Positions 23,901 through 34,440 of a DNA stretch of 64,000 nt are shown piece after piece. The stretch is from Aphrophora alni (taxonomy: Eukaryota; Arthropoda; Insecta; Hemiptera; Aphrophoridae): positions 66,328,231 to 66,392,230 of the forward strand of contig OY740768.1 in NCBI GenBank assembly GCA_963513935.1. The letters run 5' to 3'. The number at the start of each line of letters is the position of its first letter. Position 1 is the first letter of the stretch. Made by a program: the position numbers and the translations under genes. The notes beneath the pieces were generated by a model. The model made no database searches and was not told where the DNA came from. It saw only the letters and a program-made list of their open reading frames with translations.

Positions 23901-26361
23901 TGGATGGGGTTGCGAAGGAGTCAAATTGTTTTACAGGAATAAATGTGGTCAAATTTTTAAAACGAAATTCGTATTCGTAGTTTTTGGTAGATACATAATT
24001 TTCGTGTTATTTTACAGTTTCGGTTTCGTTGAATTTATTGAGAATAAACACTCTACGACAAACATTTTTGAAATATTGCCTAAAAAAATAATAAAATAAT
24101 CATTTTATTAAATCTATAATCTGCAAACAAGCAAGCCAGTATACATGTTTATATGCATCATATAGCAAACAGGGCCAAGGCCTAACGCCGAAAAATGGAC
24201 AGAATATGTTTGCCCCCTCCAAAAAACAACAAAAAACGACATTGTAGTTTTACTTTTAGACGTATGACAGCATAATATTATGGTAAGGATTTAAATCACG
24301 ATGTTCCTCTGTGTTTCACTCCCCCTATTTTATATTTAACAAGTCAGCTAAAAACTTATGATTTTTAATTACTTCTTCCACGCAAACACGTTAAAATACT
24401 CTCTAGACGATATTTCAGTGATGGAGTAGAGTCAGTACAAAATTCAATTCAATTTACGACATATATTTTCGTCCTAATGAATAAATTTATAGTACCTGGA
24501 TATTATAGGTCTAATAGAAAACCCATAAAATTTAAATAAATATAATCTTGGAGTATTCTAAGAACCAGTGTTCTGTCCAGAGATCGGCTTCCAGAATACT
24601 CTTCGATATACAGGTCCGTGGGATGTCCAATTAAACTGGACAGTAATATTTTACATTTCGAAAACTTGCTACTTGAGTTCCATTATCACAGAAAGTGTAG
24701 ATGTGTCCTTTAACTTTATGGCAATGGGTTTCTAGTTATAGCCAGAGAGCTCTAGTGTGGGATTTGGGAGATAACGACTAGCAATGAGTGTGGGCAATCG
24801 TTACAAAATCGACTTTACAAATAACAAACAACTGTTTTTTTGTAAGTGTTTGCCTTAGCAATCTAAGACTTGCGGTAAACATAAATTTTATACAATCGTT
24901 GTTCAACATGTCGTTTTAAATTGAGTGATTTCATAATTTTATTTTTTTATCAGTTTCTAATAAAAGACCTGAAAGATCCAACAGATAGTGGAATTTTTTG
25001 ATTATCGTCGAAGTAATTACGTAGGCTAATGGTTAAATTTGATTTAAATCTGACCGGCACTCCATCATATAGGCAAAACAAATTAAAAATAACGCAATAA
25101 ATTTATACAATATTTATAATATTTTATATAGAATATATACACCTTAGGCTTATTACGAGAACCTATGCTAGTTGAAAATGATTCCAATTAAATTTTGTAA
25201 CCAAATTTATTTAAATAATGAACATTCCCGCACAGTAGTGATTACGGTTTTCGGCCTTGGTTATTAAATGTTACTAAAATAACTCCACTTGAGTACAGAC
25301 ATAGGCTGATTATAATGTTATTAATCGAAATACTCAAATCCTGTTTTTTTATATATTTTCGTATGTATGAAGAGGAATTGTTATTATTACTTGTAATATT
25401 TTTACTTTCTCACATCCCTCACCAAAACATCTTCCACATTTATTTTTAATGCATATATAGACTTTACGTCGTCTTCCGCTCCATTAAATTTAATTTGAAC
25501 CTATAAAGTGTAACATTAGTTATTATACGTCATTTTCTGGAATTTTTGTCATTGTGACCTTTCTATTCATCCCCTTAAAATGAACCTATTCTTTAAAAAA
25601 TAGTTTGTCGTCCATTACCTAGGCCTACAAATCGCGAAAAATTATTTATCCTGTATACAGTATAACAAAGTCACTTAAGCTTCTTCCCATGTTTAAAATC
25701 TTGTTATACAGTTATACAGTTTTTGTTTATTTTAAATGAAAGTTTGGACCTCATAATACATGTAGCCTACATTACAAACTAAGACCAAAGCCAATAAATA
25801 AATAGTCACAATTTTGAGAATATGTTATGAATTTAAATTAATTAAAAACTGATGTCAAACTAACAGTCATTTCTTTTTTTTTGAATTTATGGAATTTTAT
25901 TAAAATTATAAATGAAAATATCTTCTTTTTTGTGTTTTTAGCTTTGTCGGAAACGGTTTAACCGGAGAATTTGACTAAAAACATAGATTTAGCTTAACAA
26001 AATAACACTAAAATATATTATTTTCATCTTCCCTTCCAATATAATTTTAAAATTGTTTTCATTAATGTCTTCCCGCGTTTTTCATAACAGTTACTGTCAA
26101 TGGACCTAACACGTTCATGAATTTATTCAATTTTATAGTCAAGTCAGTCTGACTCTGATGGGATGGAAATTTCTTTAAAAATTGCAGAAACATGGCACAA
26201 ATATTCCCACACATCCATCTGCAAAACAAAAAATAACATTGGCGCCATCTCGCCTAAAATGTCTCTAACGCTCCTTATACGTGAAACAAAAAATTGAAAT
26301 GGTTCCCCAATTATTATTTCTTATGAGAAATAAAGTTGATACTCAATTTGAACTCTTTTAG
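20961..26361. other. AT-rich non-coding stretch, nothing recognised
   Basis: About 5.4 kb without a credible gene. Short ORFs (21275..21493 -, 22084..22287 +, 22223..22447 -, 22444..22644 -, 23285..23518 -) show no domain. A (TTA)n plus T-run lies at about 22883..22911. At 24549..24600 a 9-bp inverted pair GAGTATTCT / AGAATACTC is separated by 32 bp. Confidence 0.55.
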
Positions 26362-26498
26362 ATATTTATATATTTAAATAGAGCATATCTTTTACTTGCG
26401 AATGTACACACTAGTACAAGTATTAATCTTCATATTTCGTCAAAATATGAACGAAATTGGTAGAGCCGATTTTGAGAATTAAGAATTTATTTTGTAGG

Positions 26499-26501
<3 letters not shown>
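26362..26501 (+). repeat. Dispersed repeat family R, copy next to a T-run
   Basis: Contains the block TATTAATCTTCATATTTCGTC and the 35-bp module (AACGAAATTGGTAGAGCC then GATTTTGAGAA) at 26445..26479, with the TTTACTTGCGAA block upstream, in the same order as at 6790 and 34440. This copy stops 20 bp before a 28-base T-run. No ORF. Confidence 0.6.

Positions 26502-26529
<28 letters not shown>
26502..26529. repeat. Poly(T) run, 28 bases
   Basis: Pure homopolymer next to a dispersed-repeat copy. It could be the poly(A) tail of a minus-strand retroinsertion or simple slippage; no target duplication could be matched around it. Confidence 0.9.
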
Positions 26530-26532
<3 letters not shown>

Positions 26533-28019
26533 GTTAACTCTTAAACCCTCGTTTTAGGTAGGATGAAGACCAATATTTTTCGTTAACCTTAGAGGCAACA
26601 TTTTAGCAAAATGTATTAGTATATTTATTTTTAGAAAATCTTTATTTTGAAAGTCGATCATATTTTAAAGCACGGTTTAGGTTCGGGGGATCTTTTAAAC
26701 GGATATTTCAGACACTTTTTGTACTAATCACAACTTTCTCGTTGTACATGTGAGGAAAACAGGTTTATATTTATTAGAAACACAAGTTTGAATGACCTCT
26801 ACATTGTTATTATTAATGTCCCTAAAATATGGCAAAAACCTTGACCCAGGTCAAACTTGGCACAGAGATTCCTACGTATAAAAATCTATATCTGTGAATG
26901 GAGTTCATTTTGCCAGATGACAATACAGCATCCTTTCAGTGTATTATATTATAACAGTATCAACGACCGTAGATTTCATGGCTTGGCATAATCAGGCCAT
27001 TAAATACAGTCAGAGGCGACATCATGTCTTTATATTAAAGAAGCTAACAATAATATGTCCGGCTACCCTTTCGTGATGTGATGCTTCCTGTAGGAACACA
27101 ATAGCCAGGGAAGGTCATGACATTTATCCCACAGATTGGACTATCCACACGCGTGAAGTACAGATACAATAAACCTCTTACAATACGCATGCTCACGTTT
27201 CAACTGGATCATGACAGCGTGAAACAAGCGGACATAGAAAGGTGAAAATAGGGGCAGCTACCCTTCGGTGGGAGAACTTTATTGTGCAATAGTTCTGGGC
27301 TTTAGTAATCCCATCTATAAATTTGGCACAATATGGGCAGTCTATTGAATAGGGTTTGTGAGACGTATACTCCAGTGTTATTTAATGCATGCACAAGTCT
27401 TGTTTGTGTGCATGGGCACACTTACATAGAATCATATGTATAATTACTATTGTGCCACATATAATCCCTTTTCTCTTAAAAGACCAAACTAAACTCCGAT
27501 AATAACGGTACGGTCGAAATGTATTTTTGCCCTATGTTTAATATAATTTGTTTTATGTTCAGACTTAAAAAAAAATTAAATAACAATAAAAAATTAATTA
27601 TTCACTATTTAACTATACGCCGAAATCTATAAAATGGTAGTCTACTTATATATAAGTGTTTCGCATAATCAAAAAAGGTAATCATGAATGATTTACATCT
27701 GGACCATTATCTTAGCAAATGCTTTAATAAATTAATAGCTAGTAAGGATATTTGATTCATTTTTCTTCTTTTAAATATTAGGCACATTTGTTTCATTATA
27801 TGTCCATTTCTTACTAAGTCGAAGTCCACATATTATCTATTACGTCAAAGCTGAGGTAAGACACATTTTTTAAAAATTAAAGTCACAAGACCCGCTAAAG
27901 GGGACATTCTTACACCAGCATAAATGGGAGCAGAATTTAAATCTGAATAACAGAAAAACTTACTTCACAATACATAAAATTTAGTTTGAATATTAAAAAA
28001 AAAAATCTTACTTTTATAC
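26530..28019. other. Non-coding stretch, GC-richer in the middle
   Basis: The segment 26870..27340 is less AT-rich than its surroundings and has a balanced, coding-like composition, yet all frames carry stops and no domain can be read. It may be an old transposon or pseudogene that I cannot identify. The rest is featureless. Confidence 0.4.
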
Positions 28020-28130
28020 CTTTAGATGTCAGAAGAGTAGCGTAATGCACGGAAAAATCCAAAGCCATCAACCGGACTCGAACCTTGGTAACCTTTGACG
28101 GTTCACTAGTTCGAACTGCAGCGAACTTAA
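28020..28130 (-). mobile_element. Second tRNA-derived SINE-like fragment
   Basis: On the minus strand, GTCAAAGGTTACCAAGGTTC contains an exact RNA polymerase III B-box, GGTTCGAGTCC (28084..28074). It is followed by GGTTGATGGCTTTGG and a non-tRNA body. The expected A-box position (about 28127) is degraded. The sequence differs from the fragment near 1500, so this is a different SINE family or a different tRNA ancestor. A degraded tRNA pseudogene is the alternative. Confidence 0.38.
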
Positions 28131-29884
28131 AACAAGTTTATTTTAATAAATTATTAGTAATCGTTGAATTTCAAGTTTAAGGTATAACCTGAAGATTCAA
28201 GGTCAGCATCATTTTCATGTGAACCAAATTATGTATTTTCTAAAATGACAATTTAAATATTGAACGTGAACAAGGCTTTAAAGTGGAGGTTTTGTTTGAC
28301 ATAACGCTTATAATTTAAACATTTAGCGGTTCCAAAGCCGACATACATCGAGTTAACAGCCAATTATATGCAAAATATTAAATATAACTAGACTTCCAAG
28401 CGGAAGACGTGGGCACAGTTAATTCACATCCTAAATAACACAGACATTCTCAAATTCATACACTTTCTATCTCTCTTAAACTCCCCCCCCCCAAACCTTT
28501 TAAAATTGTTAGTTTGCATCCTAAAATTATTTTAATCCCATAAAATACCAAAATCGGGACCTCAAAGCACACGCAAATTTGTTTTCAAATATTCTCTCAC
28601 TCTAGCGAGAGAAACGAGCAATTTGAATGTAATTATGTAGATGATTATTAAAACGCTTTTCTTTCACGAACAAACCAATTCTACAATCCTGGCACTAGAA
28701 CATATCTAGATAATCAAATTTAGACTTAAAGAAATTATTTATACTACCTGCAAAAATATGAAGATATGAAATAGATAAACCTATGTCTGTGTTTAGATTG
28801 TAGGCTTTCCAGGGATTTTCTGGCATGCTTATAATTTTATAATTCTCCTTGTATTATATATTATGATAAACATTCTGTCTACTTGTTACAACTATACTTA
28901 AGCGATGCTTTTAGTCTGATAGTAAAGTTTTCAAGTTAGAAATCCCTGAATTGTAGCTTTACTACCCTCCCTGTTATCGCAAGCAAGTGCGTCCTATAGG
29001 GACCTTCCGTGGTCTCACAGGAATCGTGTAATTATCAACTAGTCGCCTCTGTGGAATATTATAAGTCTACCTTCTCTAATCACCTTTAAATAACAATAAA
29101 GTGTGTACAATGTGAGCAATATTTTAACATATATTAAAACCAATTAACTGTATTTGATATCAATAATAAATATAATTGTTTTATTTATTTATTCTTTTTT
29201 TTAATTGTATATATTTTTTTTTTGTTATGACCGAATAAGTTATGCAATAATGTTCATCTTCAAAGAAGTTATATGATGTGATTATTTTTTTCCAATTTTA
29301 TTCGTATTCGGTTAGCCAAAATGCTTCATGTTTCATAGCCTAAGGTATCCGCCGAAGTTATTTTCAACATACCTTACGTACGCCTATGCCATCATCGTCG
29401 TTATCATATGTACATAAGCAAGATATTAAGATATACCATAGAATTTTGTATGGATAACTCAGAAAAATCCCATAAACAATTTCATAACAGTTATCATTTT
29501 AAATAGTTTGTATAAATGAATTTACAATACATGTAATTATATTAATACTGTATATTTTTTTTTTAATGTATGTAAGTCTACCATAGCCAACTGATGAAAA
29601 ATTACTATTGTGTAATCACAATTATAATTTTACACTATGACTTTTTCCAGAAAAGTTATTTATTTAAATATTTAAGAGGATTAACTAAGAAAATGCTGAG
29701 AAAAACCAATACTTCATGCTTGGAATGTACCTATGAGTGAAAAACATCTGCATACCGAAATATCACCGTACAACATTATCGATTATTAATTTTTAAATTT
29801 ACTTAAAAATAATAGAACATTCATAAAATATCACACACAATATTATATTAAAAAATCTCTAAATATTATAAAAATCTCTGCCTA
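28131..29884. other. AT-rich non-coding stretch, nothing recognised
   Basis: No ORF or exon of note. A C11 tract occurs near 28482. The segment ends at the TA target site of the transposon that follows. Confidence 0.55.
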
Positions 29885-29886
29885 TA

Positions 29887-29930
29887 CAGGGTGGCTGGTG
29901 ATAACTGTTAAAAGTTTTTTGGCATAAACT
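29887..29930 (+). repeat. Left terminal inverted repeat of the transposon
   Basis: The outer 18 bases match the right end with one mismatch. Weaker similarity continues through GTTAAAAGTTTTTT and CTTGGT. The TA at 29885 is the target-site copy. Confidence 0.85.
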
Positions 29931-30281
29931 TCTTGGTAATAGTGACAAAATAGTGGGTAGATAAATGTTTTTAATAAAGAAGGTACCGAATATACATAAA
30001 GTTTCCAACAAAAATTATTCAAAATTTGGATCGGAAGTTCAAAAGTGCACTTAAATCCAATAAATTTCATTAAAACAAATTTCTCAACAGATGGCTTGTT
30101 TAGTGAAGTACTATAATTATGATAAAATTAATAAAACACTGAACAAATATTCATAAATAGTAATTGTAAGAAAAAATACATGGGTGTTAAAACTAAATTT
30201 CGCATTGTTCCAAAAATTGGGTTGCATTTATATAAAAAATAAAAAATATATATATTTATAACTGTGTTGAAAATCAAACAG

Positions 30282-31311
30282 CTAAAGTTTCATTTCAAAG
30301 TGTCCTTTATTCTCCCTTACACAAGCCCATGTCCGATTTCGCATAGCTCTCACAATGATATTGTATGGTAGTTGCTCCCTGACTTTCCCAGCAACTTCCA
30401 CGAATGTTTTCAGTAACTCTTCTTCAGTGTTGACCACATTCGAGTACACTTTACTCGTCATGTACCCCCACACAAGGAAGTCGTAGAGATTAAGAACCGG
30501 GAGGCCAACCTACTCCTCCATGACCAATCCAAGTTGGCCACTGACGAACCTTGTTTATGAAATGTAAAGTCGCACCGTCCTGCTAAAATATGTTTTCCGC
30601 TCTTCGTTCTTGCTCGATTCCATCAAGCAATTAAGGTAATTTGTACTGCAAAAAAATCTAAATACACCTCACCAGTCAATTTCTCTTGAAACTGGTCTCC
30701 AATCACTCCTATCCACAAATTGGTACTAAATTACCATTAAAATAACGCTTCTCTCCCATCTTTTGAGTTTTCCGTCGCCCAAAAATGCATATTGTGCGAG
30801 TTAAAATGCCCTTTTTTGTAAAGCGCGCCTCATCAGTCCATAGTATTTTTTTAATGTTGTATTGCTCAATATGACTACGTAAAAGCCAGTGGCAAAACTC
30901 TGTCCGAGTTTCATAATCTTCAGCTGCCACTGCTTGAACTGAACCAAAGTAAAATGATAAGGATAATAGTGACTTTCTTTGAAAACATTCAGTCGAGACA
31001 CACCAGTTTCACTTCATTTTAGTTCCAGGTTTTTCTTCCACTCTATTAAGGATCTGTTCTTCAATGGCTATATCATAAACTGAGCATACCTCTTTCTTGC
31101 AATGAACCAGTTTCTAACAAGTGTTGGTGAAGTCTTGTAAACTCTTGTGGTCTAGGAGTGTTACTGACAGGATACCGAGCGCAGGAACAATAACAGGATT
31201 GGGCGGCCACCGCACTACCATTGTAAAACCTATAAACAAAATGCATTCCTGCATATTCCCGATTGGAAAAATCATGGTTGTTACTTCACTGCCTACTAGT
31301 GACTGACCCAA
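30282..31311 (-). pseudogene. Tc1/mariner-type transposase, frameshifted remnant
   Basis: Pieces of one DDE transposase lie in several minus-strand frames. In order: an N-terminal part (MIFPIGNMQECI, then LLETGSLQE in another frame, about 31311..31090); EQILNRVEEKPGT and SRLNVFKESHYYPYHF (about 31075..30945); AVAAEDYETRTEFCHWLL and KKILWTDEARFTKKGI (about 30930..30810), where the Asp in WTDEARF is the first catalytic residue; QDGATLHF (about 30582..30559) with the second catalytic Asp, just after a stop; and WIGHGG, DFLVWGYMTSKVY and GHFEMKL ending at a stop at 30282. The block that should hold the third acidic residue before DFLVWGY reads VLNLY and appears damaged. At least four frame changes or stops break it. 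This arrangement, ending in GHFE-L, is typical of insect IS630-Tc1-mariner proteins; exact subfamily not determined. Confidence 0.85.
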
Positions 31312-31513
31312 ATTTATCTTATCTTATGATTGTGGAAGGATGTCGGAATGTTGTTGTAAACATGTATAATCGAGCCTTCCTTATCTTATCAGTTTCTGTA
31401 GGAGATTAGTATAAAACTCCAGAAATAATGACAGGAGTCCAAAAACTTACAATCTGTTGAAAAAGTCCTTTTTTAAGAAATTGTTGGATTTAGGTGCACT
31501 TTTGAGCTACCGA

Positions 31514-31892
31514 GTCAAATAAGCAAATTACCCGCTGGCAGATGTTATTGACTCCGATACAAATGTATCCTTAGGATGCCTAATCCTCCATCATTGAATA
31601 TTCCTTAAGATTAAAATTTATCCAATAATACATTACAATATTTATATCACTACATCATGTCTCTTTTCCTCTTCAGACCGAAAGTACTCTTTAAAAAAGG
31701 AGTTGAACGGAAGATTTTTAGTACATTATTTGAAAGCTTATTTACCAGAAAGCTTTTTAATGATTTGACACTTTTAAATTTTAATATAAAAGAGATTTAA
31801 ATCTTTTTATCGTCTTAAATTTTTTTACAATTTCTACATATCAACTTTATTTTAAATAAGTTTTAGTATTTAACATTACTACACCTTGATTA
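31514..31892. other. Unpaired segment inside the transposon's right arm
   Basis: This AT-rich block interrupts the inverted similarity between the two arms of the element. It may be a later insertion, or original sequence lost from the left arm. It shows no terminal repeats or ORF of its own. Confidence 0.45.
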
Positions 31893-32068
31893 TTTTGAAT
31901 TATTCTTGTTGGAAACTTTATGTAGAGAATGGTGTTACAATTAATAGAACATTCATCTTATTGCTAAAATTTTTCAATTTAACTTACACAAGTACCAATT
32001 TTCGAAAAAAATCGAAAAATATTTATTAATCCAAGAGTGTTGGAGTAAAAACTATTTATATATGCACC

Positions 32069-32114
32069 AAGTATTTTCTCAAAAATTATTTAACCCTTAT
32101 CACCAGCCAACCTG
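32069..32114 (-). repeat. Right terminal inverted repeat of the transposon
   Basis: Reverse complement starts CAGGTTGGCTGGTGATAA, followed by GGGTTAAATAATTTTTGAG, which parallels the left end. TA at 32115 completes the target duplication. Confidence 0.85.
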
Positions 32115-32116
32115 TA

Positions 32117-33899
32117 TTGTGATGTACATGTGGGGAGTAACATGTTTTCAGAAAGGCTAAGAGTTTGGCAAATTTGAATACCCCCTCCCCCAAAATAGAA
32201 AGTTAACGTTTCGTCACTTGTACAGCTAACGTGGCTGATATGTAGCACCGTGCATAATAAAATTATGTACAAGACTGGTTAGTCTGCATGATACTGAAAA
32301 GCTGGGTAACTACTATGATGTCATTTATGAACACTTATCATAGTATATGATAACTTAAGGGGCTATCTAATAATTAGAGTCACATTAGCTGTGCGAGTGA
32401 ATTGTACTTATCACTTATCTTATCCCTGTTTCTGTGAGGTTTATTTTAATTCATCAAACTCGTACCTTTTCTAAAAGACATAAGACTCCTTACATTTGCA
32501 TCGCTAAAATCACAAATTTTTACAATATATTCGTATTATTTTGTGAATGTTGAATTATTTCAAACTAAATTCAAGAAGGAAATGTTTTTGTTATTTTCCG
32601 GCGATATTTCTGACCGAAGGAGATGTTTTTATCTCCTATGTAGGTACTCTCGAAGGTTCGAGTAAGGGATTGGTTTCAGTGCTGACTCCCACTCACACAG
32701 CTAACGTGAATCTACTGTTCAACGAAATACGCAATTAATACGGATTCATCACATTTCGATTTTTGAGGTCCAGGCACAACAATATGTTTAATAATTTGAA
32801 GTAATAATATGAAAAATTATATACAAACAAAACAAATTTTATTTACGTCATTAATTATATTTTATTTTCAGTTACTTTTTTATTATTCTATAATTAATTG
32901 TTTCTATACATAATACTGTATCCACGCTTCTTTATCTGTGACACTACAAACTGTTTATGCTCATGTACTTTTCTATGACACTGAACCTAGTTTAATATAT
33001 TCAAGGAGAGACTTATTATTAAACATGTAGTTAATTTAATATAAACTAGATTATCCTTTGAGATAGGTCAGGACGAGTACTGCGATATGATCACAAAGAA
33101 TCCTTTGATGATTACACTTTGTCGTTATTAACTCGAGTAGTAGAGAATCAGGGGCCAAAACACGTTCTGAACATTAATATTGTCACACAAATTATGCAGT
33201 CAGCTCGTCTGGCAAATATTCAAAGCTGTAAACATTTCTACATTCGCAAGACTCTTCATTGATGAATGTAAATTATTTTTTTGTAGTTATTTAGTAGCAG
33301 TTTGGAATATTAAAGTCACATTGGCTTAAAATAAGGTACTATATCAACTTGACAAGGTTAGGTCTTCTTTTTGGTTTTAAGGTTTGACACTTTAATACCT
33401 ATCATCATGTAACACACGTTCTAATGTCATTATCTCTGGCTTAAGATCTGTAACTTGAAAGTTTTTACTTTATTAAGATTCGTGAAAATAAAATGATTTT
33501 AGTTCAAGTCGGAATGTTTCAGTTTTTGGTATGGTGGTGCACTTGCTACTGTTTATGCTATTTATATCTTGATGTACAGATGACAGATTGCGATAAAATG
33601 TATTACATAGAGTTATTTTGGAATGTTTACAAATTATTATTCAATGATATTTAGGACCATGATGTGATTAGTTGCTATTTTTTGTATACATGTAAAATTA
33701 TAATGGAGAAAATCGAGTTTCGCTTTATGGAAATTAATCTTACATTTAAAAAAAAAAAACCTATTGTACAAAACGTCTCAGTAGAAATAATTTTAAAATA
33801 TCCAATTTGTAAATTTAATTTACATAAGCTTTGTTTAGAACATCTGTAGTTTATACTAGCAGTTCCCCACAAAAATTCGAATGAACTAGATATTTTCTC
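32117..33899. other. Non-coding stretch, nothing recognised
   Basis: Short ORFs at 32090..32272 (-, overlapping the transposon end), 32547..32738 (+) and the opposite-strand pair around 33664..33872 show no domain. No exon is recognised. Confidence 0.55.
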
Positions 33900-34440
33900 A
33901 CATAGACGTGGTATAAAGAAAATTTGTCTGTCTGTCTGTCTATCTACTATCTGGCGTCTGTCATATGTGAACGCGTAGACTTATTTTAATCCAATTTGAT
34001 ATGTGACCATATTATTGCCATATCTTAGGATTTTTAAACTTTTTTTTATAACTAAAAATTTTAGAGTATCGCTGCCTTAAGAAACAAAACACAAAATTAG
34101 GATTTTCTCATAATCGGCTCTAATGATTTTCATCAAATTTAGTTCACGTCTATTCTATAGGAGCACTAATAAAATGTATACGTAATTTCTCAAAATTGAA
34201 TTTACCGATTTCGTTCAAATTTTAGGAAAATGTGAAGATTAATGACCTTAACCCACTTGTTAATCCCAAGTAAAAACATATTACAGTTCATGAATAATGG
34301 GCTAAAAACAAAAACGAATCTTGACAGCTGTTAGTAAAAGATCGATTCTAATCAAATACGATTTACGCTGAAGTCGTATTTATGAACAATCGAAACGAGT
34401 TTAGGTCCTATTTATATATAAATATGTTTTTGAAGTCTTC
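33900..34440 (-). repeat. Dispersed repeat family R, longest copy
   Basis: Read on the minus strand, the first part (34440 to 34178) matches the 6790..7060 copy and the second part (34160 to about 33930) matches 20783..20960. This copy therefore probably joins both halves of a roughly 540-bp element. Its 35-bp module occurs twice, at 34188..34222 and 34106..34139, 82 bp apart. The second is diverged (AAATCATTAGAGCCGATTAT). The end carries a (TGTC)4-like tract at 33926..33941. There is no coding capacity, so a non-autonomous element is likely; the family is not one I can name. Confidence 0.62.

Larger units (their letters stand above)
29887..32114 (-). mobile_element. Tc1/mariner-superfamily DNA transposon, inactive
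   Basis: The left end CAGGGTGGCTGGTGATAA and the right end, read inward on the other strand, CAGGTTGGCTGGTGATAA, differ at one base. TA stands outside both ends (29885..29886 and 32115..32116). This is the TA target duplication and CAGGGTG-type tip expected of the superfamily. The element is 2228 bp and carries a broken transposase on the minus strand. Inverted similarity continues inward in blocks: the ~30 bp at 30031..30060 pairs with 31484..31513 (27 of 30 bases), and AGTTTCCAACAAAAATTATTC near 29999 pairs with 31896..31918. The spacing differs between arms, so the right arm has gained about 380 bp and more, or the left arm has lost them. The element is not mobile by itself. Confidence 0.88.

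Noticed and set aside
31121..31306. Plus-strand 61-codon ORF inside the transposon
   Set aside because: Shadow of the minus-strand transposase N-terminal region.
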